From Ctena decussata (lineage: Eukaryota > Mollusca > Bivalvia > Lucinida > Lucinidae), in NCBI GenBank assembly GCA_963989385.1, contig OZ022498.1, positions 102,781,298-102,845,297 of the forward strand: 64,000 nt of DNA, in the 5' to 3' direction. The position numbers were made by a program, and so were the translations under genes. The notes below the pieces were generated by a model. It did not search any database. It saw nothing but the letters and a program-made list of their open reading frames with translations, and was not told the origin of the DNA. Below are positions 9,621 to 20,400 of this stretch, one piece after another; the first letter of the stretch is position 1, and each line of letters starts with the position of its first letter.

Positions 9621-11286
9621 TTGCTAGACAGGGGACCAGAAAAGGAATTGTAATTTGAGGACAGATTTTTCAAGAAGTATTGACAATTATATGGTTTAAT
9701 ATGCATAGTAACCCGAATTTATCACCAGATGTGAACCGCTTTTCACACTGATTCGTGCTTAGATGCATTTGCCACTGGAATTAGATCTACATTGTAGAAT
9801 TCAAAGTCTGTAGTCCTCGTAGTTGTTTAAATGTCTGAAAACAGCAGATGCACATTAACAGGTTGATGCCAACATTTACGTTTGATGACAACATGTCTTT
9901 TCTACTGGATGCTGGTTGAAAAATGTGAGACAGTAAATGGGATCTTCCTCCTGTACCTTATATTATTGCCATATAACAAAGTACGATTTATATTTTCGAG
10001 AACAGGCCAACTACATGTAAAATTATTCAGATAAGTTTTCAACTTTTTTAAAGAAACTCGAGGAGTTTTGTTAGTTGAAAGCTGTCCAGTTACGATCATT
10101 TACATGAGTAAAACAGTAGTGAAACGATTCAACACGTATCTCGCAATAAAATTATGCATAAACTTATCTACTGGGAAAGCATCGGAGCACCTAAGAGTGG
10201 AATATGATCTGTAACATATGAAAATATACTTAATATTCAGAACTTAAAACACGACTGGGTTCTATAATTCATAGCTCATAACTGGCATTACACATATGTA
10301 CATGTATGTAACGTACTACAATGTATGCAGAGAAGTTTCTCAATTCTCAACTAACGTTTTAGAGACCTCATGGCTCTTTCGTGAAATGGTTTATCGTGGG
10401 GAATCGCGTCAATGTCGTGAGAGTTAATGCTCGTGATTAGCAAATTTAAAAGACCCGGTCATTATCCCGCTTTTGTTTATATTAAATCGCTCGATGGGGA
10501 ACCAGAGAAGGAAATTATACTTTCTGGAGCAATTTGTCATTTTACAAAAAAACAAGCTCTCCATACTTTACTCAATATATATGCAAATCAACCCACTCTT
10601 TATCACCAAACGTTATTGTTGCTGCGTTTTTCATAATGATCAATACCTACAATGTGTTATTGCGGTATTCTGCATGCGTATGTTAACGTTATGCTTTTCG
10701 CCGGTTTTACAAAGAATTGTGGGAAAGCGTCATTAGAAACTGTGTAAACAAATGATAAAACTGGAGTAAAATCGGAAAAAATTAAGGTATGTATGCCTTT
10801 TGCATATGAAATTCTTTCTTTAATAACTTTCACCATAACACAGCATATATTCCTGAGTGTCTTGTGTTTCATTCTTCCTTAAATCAGCTGTAATAGAGAA
10901 GAAATTGAAAGTAGACATTTCTTCATATTTTATGAAAAAACAATTCATAGTCTTGTGCTTTGATGATTTGTGTTCAGAAGTTTTATCACAAGCAGGGCTA
11001 TGGAGACTTTTATACTTTCCACTTTGTATGGTATAATTACCATCTATGAGTTGTGAAGGATAAACTGTGACTCATGAAAGTATACTTAATAGTTTTTAGT
11101 TTGCATTTATCCTGATCCGTCCGACTCACATATACCGGCTCCGACAAATTCTGGGTAAAGGGGTAGATCACCTTATCAACTTTTTTAAATAAAACTTCGA
11201 CTGTTTGTCTTTTGTGTTACCTTCTCAGCCTTTTACACATTGTCATTGTCAAGGATAATGTTATGATCGTGGACATACTGTGGACA
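9621..11286. other. No gene recognised
   Basis: AT-rich non-coding sequence. Short open frames (the longest about 87 codons near 10473) overlap each other in different phases and look random. Confidence 0.4.
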
Positions 11287-11732
11287 TACCGAGTCTGTTA
11301 TTTTCATTTCTTTGGTGTATCCCTTACTTCCAAAGGATGTAACTGCTTATGTTGTTGTTGTTTCAATTCTCGTAACGACGTTCCCCGGGTTGCTCAGCTG
11401 TACGTGACCATAGTTGCACACACCCGCCGCCGAGTGCCCGTCCATATCTAACTGTACAGAAGTCGTTCATATTCACTGCAGCTGGTGTTGTGTCGTGTGG
11501 CGGCCGTAAAACGTCTCACCGTACATCATCATATTGGAAGCTTATATTTTCTGGTCCTTTGGGATCATTGAATTCGTTTCGAAACATGTTGAAAATAGAG
11601 TTCTGCTTAAGCCGGTGCTAGGGAGAGTGACCGGTGTGCAAATTTCACTACTGGTAATAAACAGATTCAGTTAGACCGAGTCTGTATTTTTCATTTCTCT
11701 TGGGTATTCCTTGCTTCCAAAGGATCTAACTA
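11287..11732 (+). repeat. Direct repeat pair of about 60 bp
   Basis: ACCGAGTCTGT-ATTTTCATTTCT, a variable GGTAT-CC stretch and TTCCAAAGGAT occur at about 11287-11345 and again at about 11672-11732. Confidence 0.7.
11375..11455 (+). repeat. Short dispersed repeat (inverted copy at 15738-15825)
   Basis: CGTAACGACGTTCCCC, a GCTCAGC stretch, ACCATAGTTGCAC and GTGCCCGTCCAT match the reverse complement of 15738-15825 over about 80 bp. The GGCTCAGCGGTAAG portion of the other copy is vaguely tRNA-like, so it may be a SINE head. Confidence 0.6.
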
Positions 11733-11831
11733 TACACAGTTTATATACAAGCCCAGCTTTAGTTTTACACATATTTCCTCATATGTTATTTCTCTTATGC
11801 CTACAAATGACTCCTCCTTTAGACTCTTGTC

Positions 11832-12105
11832 TGTTCGTGGGTGCCGTGGTCGAGTGGTATTTATGGTTCAGAAAATCGCCGCAAGGTCGTGAGATCGCGC
11901 CCTGGTTTCGCTATGCGACGACTGAAAGACATTGTCTGGCAACCCAGCAGTAAATAGGTACCTGCTTCGAATTAGGGAAGGATGAGGCAGCGAAAGGAGG
12001 GGAATGGGCTCCGCCTTTCATTTGCTGTGCCTACGATACAGTGGGACTCTAACCCCAATGTCCCTCCGGCTAATAGGCTATGGGAACCTTTACCTTTTAC
12101 GTTAA
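11832..12105 (+). mobile_element. tRNA-derived SINE, family 2
   Basis: A tRNA-like head near GTGCCGTGGTCGAGTGG is followed by a body with CAACCCAGCAGTAAATAGGTACC, GAATTAGGGAAGGATGAGGCAGCG, GATACAGTGGG and GGCTATGGGAACC. A truncated second copy of the same body lies at 27289-27465, supporting a dispersed family. Confidence 0.7.
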
Positions 12106-12289
12106 TCAAACGTCAGAACTGTTGAAGATAATAATACGGGGTAGGAGGACAATCATTCGATTCCATGTACGGTGCTAGTGTCTCTGTGTGGGTTCAAAGA
12201 TACAGTCTCGTCATGTCTTTTAAATTGCTTCGAAAGAATAAAAAGGAATGTTTCTATTTGTACAGAGAATATGACATGGGTTTTACGGC

Positions 12290-12462
12290 TCTTCAAGAAT
12301 ATTTCACTTCTGTCAAGCAGTTAATCAGAGGTGGGTGAAAAACGGAGAGTCCGGCGAAAAACCACCTTACCTTCCGTAGGCAGAACTTGGCCTTGTACGC
12401 GACCGAGGCTTGAACACACAGCGGTGAGATACCTAATGTTTGAGCCACGGAGGCCCGTATCT
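12290..12462 (-). mobile_element. tRNA-derived SINE, family 3
   Basis: The reverse complement starts with CCTCCGTGGCTCAAACATTAGG (box A-like) and GTGTTCAAGCCTCGG (box B-like), followed by a body with TTCTGCCTACGGAAGG and TTTTTCGCCGGACTCTCC. It occurs once in this window, so the family call rests on the pol III promoter-like boxes only. Confidence 0.55.
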
Positions 12463-12785
12463 GTACTTCAAAAGAGTAAACATTCAAGTTACCCGTCTAA
12501 CATCTTGATCAGCCTTTTGAGATATCAAGTTGCTCGAAACGAGCCCTAATAAGACAAAGTATTTACCAGGCTGAAACCTGCACACTGCAGCTTAAACCTA
12601 CTGTAAACTGCGGATGTAGCCACGGAATAGGTTATCTTGCCAGGCAGCTAGTCGATGACCCGATATAGAGAATGGGAATCAAATAAAATGATACAAATAT
12701 GTTATACCACTTACATAGATTGGTATGTCCGTATAAAAGACGCTTCGCACTGGAAAGTTAGCTGCTTTTGCTAATCGTAAATCGG

Positions 12786-13045
12786 GGCCGTCGATACGTG
12801 CGACGGTGATTAGTAAGTTTCAGTGTCGGAGCGCCCTACTATAATTTGGAAAATGGATGGCAAGGACCGACTGCACTTGCAGCAGGTGTGGGCTGGGATT
12901 GTTTTGACCGTACCTAAACCCTGGTATCTTCTTTTCTTTGTCCAATTCAATCCAATCTTTGTGAGACGGCTCTATAAAGACTGAAATGCTGTCTTAAAGG
13001 TTGTTTAGCCCCTTTAGGAGGAGCATCAAATAAGCAATTCGATTT
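12786..13045 (+). mobile_element. SINE family 4, copy 1
   Basis: Shares GCGCCCTACT, TTTGGAA, GGCAAGG-C, CTTGCAGCAGGTG, GAGACGGC and AGACTGAAAT-CTGTCT with the copies at 22663-22838 and 24494-24738. The body is interrupted by about 30 bp unrelated to the other copies. Confidence 0.7.
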
Positions 13046-13429
13046 CGTGTCAATCCTAGTTTATTTTGTATGTTGTAATATATATAGATGTACGAAAACA
13101 GAGAAACAAAATGTTAAACGAAGCCCCAACTCATGGTATACTATTGTTTAAAGAGTTTCGTAGAATACTTATTCACAAGGGTGAAAGTGAAATGCGCACG
13201 CTTTTGATGCGCTTGAGTAACTGACTATCAGAATGGGCGGATTTAGTTTTCATCGTTTGGTAATAAAGAATTAGTTCATGAATTTGATTATTATTTAATG
13301 AATTCTTCGGTTTTTTACAAATTTATCTCCACACAAGGCACATAAATGAAGTGAAACTGATTAAACCATATGCTACCTATGTCATTAGAGATCAAAATAT
13401 ATTCGGTGTGAATCCGCCACCCGATGGTC
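13046..13429. other. No gene recognised
   Basis: AT-rich spacer, no repeat or coding signal that I can support. Confidence 0.4.
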
Positions 13430-13490
13430 TTAGTTCTTAGTATAGTTATAGTTGATAGTCGAGCGCTATTTAAACTAGTCTACTTGAAAA
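13430..13490. repeat. Inverted partner of the sequence at 8056-8116
   Basis: TTAGTATAGTTATAGTTGATAG, then ATTTAAACTAGTCTA, is the diverged reverse complement of 8056-8116. Confidence 0.6.
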
Positions 13491-13570
13491 CATTTACCGA
13501 ACTATCCAGAGAAAATTCACCGAAATTAATTGCTACAAAGGACTTTGCTGCAGTGCGGTGGACTTTATAT

Positions 13571-13806
13571 GAGCCGCGACACGACAAAACCAACAATGTG
13601 GTTGTGCGCCCAGCGCAGACTCAGATCAGCCTAGGCATCCGCCCAGTCTGACCAGAGCCTTCGCTGTCCGCATGGAGGTAGCTTTGACCCTTAGCTACCC
13701 ATTGAACACTTAACAATGAGTCTGACCACACTGGGCAAATGCCCAGGCTGATCTGAGTCTGCGCAGGGCGCACAACCACATTGTTGGTTTTCTCGTGTCG
13801 CGGCTC
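13571..13806. mobile_element. GAGCC palindromic MITE, copy b
   Basis: GAGCCGCGACACGACAAAACC at the left and GTGTCGCGGCTC at the right; the two halves are about 100-bp inverted arms around a short centre (GCATGGAGGTAGCTT...). Exactly flanked by ATAT (13567-13570 and 13807-13810), a 4-bp target duplication. No coding capacity. Confidence 0.9.
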
Positions 13807-13868
13807 ATATAAAGGTGGCATTATAAAACGTGCGATGTAATTAATTTCTTCACCTGTATCGATAATTA

Positions 13869-14111
13869 AGCTGTGACACGACAAAACCAACAAAGTGGCA
13901 TCTGTGCCCAGCGAAGACTCAGATCAGCCTGGGCACCCACCAAGTCTGATCAGAGTCTTCGCTATCCACATGGAGCTACATGTAGCTTATATCCGTAGCT
14001 ACCCTGTAAGCACACAGCGATGACACTGAACAGACTAGGCGGCTGCCGAGGCTGATTTGAATCTTTGCAGGACGCACGTGCCACTTTGTCGGTTTTGCTG
14101 TTTTCAGGCTC
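13869..14111. mobile_element. GAGCC palindromic MITE, copy c (diverged ends)
   Basis: Same arms (GACACGACAAAACCAACAAAG, CAGATCAGCCTGGGCA) with mutated outermost bases; the right end reads CAGGCTC. No clear target duplication. Confidence 0.8.
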
Positions 14112-14231
14112 ATATTGTTTTCTGAATCTGTCTAACTAGGCGACAGTGTTGCCGCGGCGTGATTTTGATGCAGTTTGTCTCACATGTAATGGTTTGCACT
14201 CAAGTTTACACTTTATAACAACCATCTTTTT

Positions 14232-14465
14232 GAGCCGCGACACGAGAAAACCAACCAAAAGGCATGCACGGAGCAATAACTCAGATTAGCCTGGGCTTCC
14301 GCCTAGCCTGATCAGTCTTTCTTTGGCGCGCAAAGGATAGCTAAGGGACTAAACTAGCTCCATGCAGACAGCGAAGACCCTGCTCAGACAAGGGCGACTC
14401 CCAGGCTGATCTGAATCATCGCTGGGTGCATATGTCACTTTGTTGGTTTTGTCGTTTTGCGGCTA
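14232..14465. mobile_element. GAGCC palindromic MITE, copy d (diverged)
   Basis: GAGCCGCGACACGAGAAAACC at the left, TTTTGCGGCTA at the right, internal CAGATTAGCCTGGGC. The central part runs in the opposite sense to that of copies b and e. Confidence 0.8.
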
Positions 14466-14947
14466 ATTTATTGGAAACCTCAGCTTATGATGAACATACG
14501 AGAGCTTTTGGAATATTTAGTGTTACTTAAAGTTATTTTAACATCCCTTTAGCTGCAAGCATTTCCCTCTTGGCCTCCCTATTGTGGCCATGTTAGCCAA
14601 CAGATCGAAATAGATTTTATTTTGGAACCACTAGACCCTATGAGGAACGTCTGGGGTACGTTTTGGGAAAACCCGGTCAGTGATCTGAAGAATTTAGTCC
14701 TGGTTGGCAATGGATATAATTTTAAATTTGCTATCTTACGGGTATTTAACATATAGCCGACCAAAACGATTTTCTTTAACCCATAAGAAGGGCATAATGC
14801 TTAGCTCCGACAAATTCCTCTAGTAGGATGTAAGACTGGAGACGATTGGATAACTTTAAAACAAATAAGGATGACCGCCGGTACATGCAGACATATTGGT
14901 AAACGGATCTGAACCAGTTTTCATTTAGACACACCTCAACCTTCTTA
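14466..14947. other. No gene recognised
   Basis: Spacer between MITE copies d and e. A 61-codon minus-strand frame at 14579-14764 shows no recognisable domain. Confidence 0.4.
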
Positions 14948-14951
14948 AAAT

Positions 14952-15187
14952 GAGCCGCGACACGACAAAACCAACAATGTGGTTGTGCGCCCAGCGCAGA
15001 CTCAGATCAGCCTGGGCATCCGCCCAGTCTGATCAGAGTCTTCGCTGTCCGCATAGAGGTAGCTTAGACCCTTAGCTACCCTATAAGCGCTTAGCGAAGA
15101 GTCTGATCAGACTGGGCGGATGCCATGGCTGATCTGAGTCTGCGCCGGGCGCACAACCACTTTGTTGGTTTTCTCATGTCGCGGCTC
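14952..15187. mobile_element. GAGCC palindromic MITE, copy e
   Basis: Well preserved arms (GAGCCGCGACACGAC ... CATGTCGCGGCTC). Flanked by AAAT (14948-14951 and 15188-15191), a 4-bp target duplication. Confidence 0.9.
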
Positions 15188-15471
15188 AAATTCTCTCCGA
15201 CTAGAATTTTGACAGTTCGCCAAATGGTCTCCCGATAGATTCAATAATCAGTCAATGTTGACGGACAGACAAATTTCCCGGAGGACTCCAGTAGGGCTAA
15301 AAGATTTTGAAATGAAATGTACTGCTTCAACCAGTTTGTACTTATAAAACATATGTTTATGACAGCTTTTCTGGTTGACGACTTAAAGCTGATGGTAAAA
15401 TTACGTTGTCTGAGACTGATTGTCTCCAAGTTATTGTCATCTATTCATGTGCTTGCTTATTATCTTCAACT

Positions 15472-15707
15472 GAGCCGCGATACGAGAAAACCAACCATGT
15501 GGTTTTGCGCCCAGTGCATACTCATATCAGCCTGGACATCTGCCTAGTTTGATCAGACTCTTCGTTAAAGTCTCAAAGGGTAGCTAAGGGTCTAAGCTAT
15601 CTCCATGCGGACAGCGAAGACTCTGATCAGACTGGGCGGATGCCCAGGCTGATCTGAGTCTGCGCTGGGCGCACAACCACATTGTTGGTTTTCTCACGTC
15701 GTGGCTC
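15472..15707. mobile_element. GAGCC palindromic MITE, copy f
   Basis: GAGCCGCGATACGAGAAAACC to CACGTCGTGGCTC. The flanks AACT and ATAT do not match, so one side may have decayed or rearranged. Confidence 0.85.
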
Positions 15708-15737
15708 ATATATAACTAGCTTATCTATCCAGGGATA

Positions 15738-15825
15738 TTAGAATTTGGACGGACACACGGCGCCAAGTGCGTGCAACTATGGTTACTTACCGCTGAGCCA
15801 CTTGGGGAACGTCGTTAGGAGAATT
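15738..15825 (-). repeat. Short dispersed repeat (inverted copy of 11375-11455)
   Basis: The reverse complement matches 11375-11455 (CGACGTTCCCC, TAACCATAGTTGCAC, GTCCGTCC). It is followed by a small (GAACT)n run at about 15827-15841. Confidence 0.6.
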
Positions 15826-15886
15826 GAACTGAACTGAACTGAGCAATATTAGAAAGCGGTTGCTAGTTACATGGCACAGAGTACAG

Positions 15887-16107
15887 GGGCCGTATTCATA
15901 AAGCCACTTAAGTGGTTGCTATGCTGTTGCTTAGGCTAAATTTCTTTGAAGGAGATTCCCTACAACTATGAAATTTGCTCTGGAGGAACAGTCTTACAAA
16001 GACTGTTCCTCCAGACCAAATTTCATAGTTGTAGGGAATCTCCTTTATAGATATTGAGCCTTAGCAACCGCATAGCGACGACTTAAGTGGCTTTATGAAT
16101 ACGGCCC
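15887..16107. mobile_element. GGGCCGTATT fold-back MITE, copy 1
   Basis: GGGCCGTATTCATAAAGCC at the left and its complement at the right. The arms extend inwards through ACTTAAGTGG, GGAGATTCCCTACAACTATG and CTGGAGGAACAGTCTT to a tiny centre, so nearly the whole element is one hairpin. CAG lies on both sides (15884-15886 and 16108-16110), a probable 3-bp target duplication. A second, diverged copy is at 40341-40506. Confidence 0.9.
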
Positions 16108-16179
16108 CAGATCTTTTGGTTATTGGTACACTGTCATGGAAAACTGCTCTGCATTTTTTTTAATTTGTCAGCCTCCAAA

Positions 16180-16256
16180 ATGAAGGTCAACACTTAAAGG
16201 GAAGAATTTGTTCCTTTAGGAGTACATGTTTTTCCTTTAGGTGTTGACCCTCTTTC
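16180..16256. repeat. Small imperfect fold-back
   Basis: AAGGTCAACACTTAAAGGGA is mirrored by TTCCTTTAGGTGTTGACC around a short spacer. Confidence 0.65.
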
Positions 16257-16904
16257 TGGAAGGGCTTGTTGCCAATGAAAGCAAACAAGTAAGTCGCTTA
16301 TTAATAAGTTTTTTCCCTCTAAAGATATGCAGAAAAATGGGGATGCATCAATAAACATTCAAAAGCACTTTTTTCTACATCTCTGCTCTTTTCTAATGCA
16401 AATTTACTCCAATATTCTGGACCATTACCGTCAAAAATCAATCTCTGAAAGTAAAATAGTATCATTTTTGTGTTATTCTTGCATTTATCATGTCTTTATT
16501 TCTTCCCAGACTGTGATTATTACCAAACATTAATGTCTTTAAAGTACATTCATTGTACTTTGTACAAAAGTATACTTCAAACCACCACATTTCAAAACAA
16601 GAACAGACTCCTTTATACTTATGAATCTACTTGAGTGTCTCACCGAGCGACAGAGAGCTTTCTTTCTCAACATAAACGCTCGCCGGAACACCTGTGAGCG
16701 CTCTTTTGCGCTTACGATGCTGTTTGGAATGTGGATCGATTGACGTTCCTATACGAACATACGAACAGCTCCTAGTTCGGTTAAGATTCTTTTCCTTACA
16801 ACCGTCTGATAGAACTTAAAATTTGAACAAGCTTTCGTGAAAATCTACACCAATTTAAAAGATATAGAGCGGACACGAAGCTAATGCAAAATTACTGTAT
16901 GAAA
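16257..16904. other. No gene recognised
   Basis: AT-rich non-coding sequence without repeats that I can match elsewhere in the window. Confidence 0.4.
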
Positions 16905-17141
16905 CACACAAAGGGGGTTGATTCCGTTAAACCCGAAAGTAGGTTGATGGTTCTTTTATCTCTGCACCTTGTGTCTGATGATGATTTATATGTATTCGAA
17001 TTTTAAAAAGAAGATATCCTAAAGGCCTTTTAGAGATATAGACCGGTAAGACATGCTACCTTCGAAGTATGACCTCTAGTGTTACCTTGACTTTTGTATT
17101 TATTTTCTGGACATTGTCTTGACAAGTTAATCATTTGATCG

Positions 17142-17175
<34 letters not shown>

Positions 17176-17240
17176 CATTTAGGAGATATGGCGCGAACCG
17201 AAAAGTTAACACAGGCGATCAAATGGGCAGACGGACGGAC
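16905..17240 (-). mobile_element. Tandem-repeat element fragment with poly-A tract and (ACGG)n
   Basis: Contains a (GACG)n run at 17229-17244 (ACGGACGGACGGAC), a 29-bp A-tract (17147-17175) and two diverged unit-like segments, each with GATATCCTAAAGG or an equivalent. Its layout (units, then GACGGAC microsatellite) fits the reversed orientation of the other tandem-repeat elements here. The limits are approximate. Confidence 0.5.
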
Positions 17241-17604
17241 GGACAAACAAAACCATGACATAATGCGCCTGTTTAGCAACGGGTGAATAAAAGTGACGGC
17301 TTAGTTTATAACTGCTAGAACTACAAGACAAGTTGGTGGACGGTAACGTGTAGGGAGGGATGGAAGAGGGGTACAGGCAAAAGCATTTCAAACAGACAGG
17401 CATTACCCACTAAAGTTACATTGTACTGATCAATTGTTCAAATCGGATACTTTTGATGGATATTTTAAAAATGTATTTCAACCTCTGCTTAAAAACATGT
17501 TCCTTGACTTTGCCGCCAAAGGAATAGAACATATGTACCGCCATGAGACACTGGAAACAAGCAAACAACTGTAAGAAGCCAGATTATTTTCAAATACAAG
17601 AATC

Positions 17605-18130
17605 AAACATGTTTTTTTCATGCATTAACATGTGCCAGGTTCCGAGGGCGCTGTTGAAAACCGAACACCGAGGTTTTCAACAGCGCCCCTAGGGACCTGA
17701 CAAATGTTAATGGAATGGTCATTATTATTGCATAAATTAAACCATAATGCTTGAAAAAGAGAATTTTTGGCACTAGTTTTCGGCCTCGTCGCCTACCTTG
17801 CTGATTCCAACACAAACTATGCATTTCTATAAAAATCCTCGTTTCTGGCTATGGTCAGCAATCTTGAATTTTTGTCTAACATTTGGCAGCAGGTCACAAG
17901 TCAAAATCATGTTCACTAAAACTTTCCCATAATGTTGTCTGCTCTTCAATTTTGACATCTCTTTGACAAGAACTCTTTGCATACAAGTCTTTTATCGATA
18001 TCTCCAACTGCAATATTGTCGTTTCTTTAGTGACGGAGTATTGGTCTCTAGATCTCTTTGCTAAAAGTGCAACATCAATACGCCCTTTGCTATCAAAACT
18101 CATTCTCCTCAAACAATCGGTTTATCAAAA
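17605..18130 (+). repeat. Dispersed repeat, copy 1 (partner 20795-21310)
   Basis: Shares CATGCATTA-CAT, an inner hairpin around GCTGTTGAAAAC...GTTTTCAACAGC, GGGACCTG-CAAATGTTAATG, AACCATAATGCTTGAAAAAG, CGGCCTC-TCGCC, CTATGAATTTCTATAAAAAT-like text and GACGGAGTATT with 20795-21310, in the same orientation. A 72-codon minus-strand frame (17894-18112) lies inside it; without a domain I treat it as part of the repeat. Confidence 0.75.
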
Positions 18131-18217
18131 TGGGCTTTAAAATAAATGAAAAAATACAATTCACTTACATTTAGTCATCATCATCAAGTCTGTTATCTTA
18201 AGCATTACTGGCCATTA

Positions 18218-19553
18218 GGGGAGAGTCTGTGTACTTCGGACATGGGAGTAAATTCGGACATACCATTGCAAACAGTGAGAATCTAGATGAGAGGTCTCGT
18301 CAGGATTTTCACTGTTTGGCCAGTTATTTTTAGCTCGCCTGAACCAAAGTTCAGGAAGAGCTATTGTTATCACCTTGGCGTCAGCGTCCGCGTCAGCGTC
18401 GGCGTCCTGATTGGATGTTTTGGTTAAAGTTTTTTAAAGACCTATGTCTCCTTAACCCATGGATGGATTCTTTTGATACTTGCACTGTAGTTAGATATTG
18501 GTCCAAAGTTTAAAAGGGTACCACCCCCACCCCATTCAGTGACCTTGATGTCAAGGTCATGGACTTAGAAAATTGGGAGTTTTTTTGGACTGGATGTTTT
18601 GGTTAAAGTTTTTTAAAGCCCAATATCTCCTTAACCCATGGATGGATTCCTTTGATACTTGCACTGTAGTTAGATATTGGTCTAAAGTTTTCCAAGGTAC
18701 TACCCCCAACCCCCTCAGTGACCTTGATTTCAGGGTCATGGACTTAGAAAATTGTCTTTTTATGGATTGGATGTTTTGGTTAAAGCTTTTTAAAGGCGCA
18801 TATCTCCTGAACCCATGAATGAATTCGTTTTGATATTTGCACTGTAGTTAGATATTAGTTCAAAGTTTTACAGAGTACTACCCCAACCCCGCTCAGTGAC
18901 CTTGTTGTCAAGGTCAGGGACTTAGGAAATTTTTGTCTTTATCAAAGTTTTCTAATTGCATACTGATTCATAATGCTTGGCAGAGATATAGTTTACACTT
19001 GAACTGATGTAAGACACTTTTTTGAGTTTTTACAAAACACTATATACTTGCCCCATTGGATGACCTTAAAGTCAAGGTCATCGACTTAGAACTTTGTCTT
19101 AAAGATTTTGGTTAAAGTTTTATGTTTATGAAGACATAATTTCACAGTGCCATGATGGACTTATTTGATACTGATACTTGGACTGATGTTAGATAATGGT
19201 TCAGGGTTTTGATACATCCTGCCTCCTCCCCCCCTACCCCTCAGTTCTTTGACCTCTACCTCATGGACTTTGAAATTTCATGTGCATTTTTTATTTTAAT
19301 TTTAATTTAACACTTGTTTAGGAGATAGCTTTTGTTTATAAATGTGTTGTCATTATGGACATGCTTGCCTGAAGTTTTATGCATAGCAGTCCACACCACC
19401 ATAGTGACTGTGCGATGGGCAAGCACCAATTCAGGCGAGCTATGCTGTCAGGCGACAGCTCTTGTTTGTTTTAGTTCCAAACAACTGACATATAAAGGAA
19501 ACAATGTCACTGTCCGAATTTACCCGCTGTCCAGTTATCCTACTCTCCCCTAG
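18218..19553. mobile_element. Terminal-inverted-repeat element split by a tandem-repeat element
   Basis: AGGGGAGAGT-TGTGTACTTCGG and GTAAATTCGGACA at 18218-18263 are matched in reverse complement at about 19505-19553 (GTCCGAATTTACCC, CTACTCTCCCCT). The arms are about 45 bp. The tandem-repeat element 18332-19465 sits inside, so the outer element was originally only about 200 bp: an old short MITE-like element that received a later insertion. Confidence 0.75.
18332..19465 (+). mobile_element. Tandem-repeat element, pearl/Helentron-like (copy 2)
   Basis: Starts AGCTCGCCTGAACC after a T-run, with a (GCGTCA)n-like microsatellite (18370-18400) and about four diverged units of about 178 bp containing GGATGTTTTGGTTAAAG and CAGTGACCTTGATGTCAAGG. 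It ends TTCAGGCGAGCT, the hairpin GCTGTC-AGGC-GACAGC, then TCTTGT, the same terminal plan as copies 1 and 5. Confidence 0.75.
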
Positions 19554-19712
19554 ATGGCATAATCTGACACAGCGCATATCAGATTCTATTAGGTGCTTGC
19601 ATCCATTCAATCCCAATATTTAATATAAACCAGCAGTCAGTGCAGACGAATATTAAAGCATTGTTTTGCAAATTATTATCAGATTACCAGATTTACTTAA
19701 CTTTTAGTAAAA

Positions 19713-19770
19713 GCAGCAATAACATCCAGATACCAGAAACGTATAACAATAGCATCTAGATACCGGAACC
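19713..19770 (+). repeat. Short tandem duplication
   Basis: AATA-CATC-AGATACC-GAA-CGTATAACA occurs twice in succession, about 30 bp per unit. Confidence 0.7.
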
Positions 19771-19859
19771 GTATAACATAGAACTACATATGTATGTCAA
19801 TTCGGTATTGTTTAAGCGAGGCAACTATAATGTAGTTGTAGAGCGTATTATCACTGCTT

Positions 19860-20044
19860 GGGAGTGGCACCAATAGAAATAAACAAGAATTCCGCGGAAT
19901 GCAATGGCTCGCCTGTCTGTGGATTGCAACAAAGAAGAGATAAACCTGAAAGCAAAATGCAAAGTTTACGCCGCCGACGCCGACAACGACACCGAAAAAG
20001 TAATATATGAAACTCTAGGTGCAGAATAAGACAATAACTGTCTT
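19860..20044 (-). repeat. Truncated tandem-repeat-element end (tentative)
   Basis: CGCCGCCGACGCCGACAACG lies beside GGCTCGCCTGTC and ACAAGAATTC, reminiscent of a reversed end of the 18332-19465 family. I am unsure of this. Confidence 0.3.
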
Positions 20045-20400
20045 TATCATATGACGTCGCATCTGAGAGTGTAATAAAGCCATGCATTAAAAACGATAAT
20101 CCACTAGTGGATTAAATATGCAAATTACGTCGTTACGTTATACGTTGACGTTCATGAAAACGTCGCGTTTTCTAATGGCGAAATCGTGACGTTTTAGTGC
20201 AAAATTTGCGAATAAAATGCGATTTTAGTGTCATATGATAAATAGAATCTTGCATTCGTGCTCCTGTATTATTGAATTTAATAAACTCGTTGGTGAAAAC
20301 GATAAGATGCTCGGCAGAGCCTCGCATCTTATCCCTTTCCCCAACTCGTTTAATAAATTCAATAATACATGAGCACTCATTAAAGATCCTCTATTTATGC
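20045..20400 (+). repeat. Dispersed repeat with central hairpin, copy 1 (partner 59797-60160)
   Basis: About 350 bp shared in the same orientation with 59797-60160: GTAATAAAGCCATGCATTAA, CTAGTGGATTAAA, TGGCGAAATCGTG, GTGTCATATGATAAA, ATTGAATTTAATAAACTCG. The 3' part folds: GATAAGATGC...GCATCTTATC nested in AACTCGTTGG...CCAACTCGTT and ATTGAATTTAATAA...AATAAATTCAATAA. It looks like a non-autonomous element; no coding frame. Confidence 0.8.
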
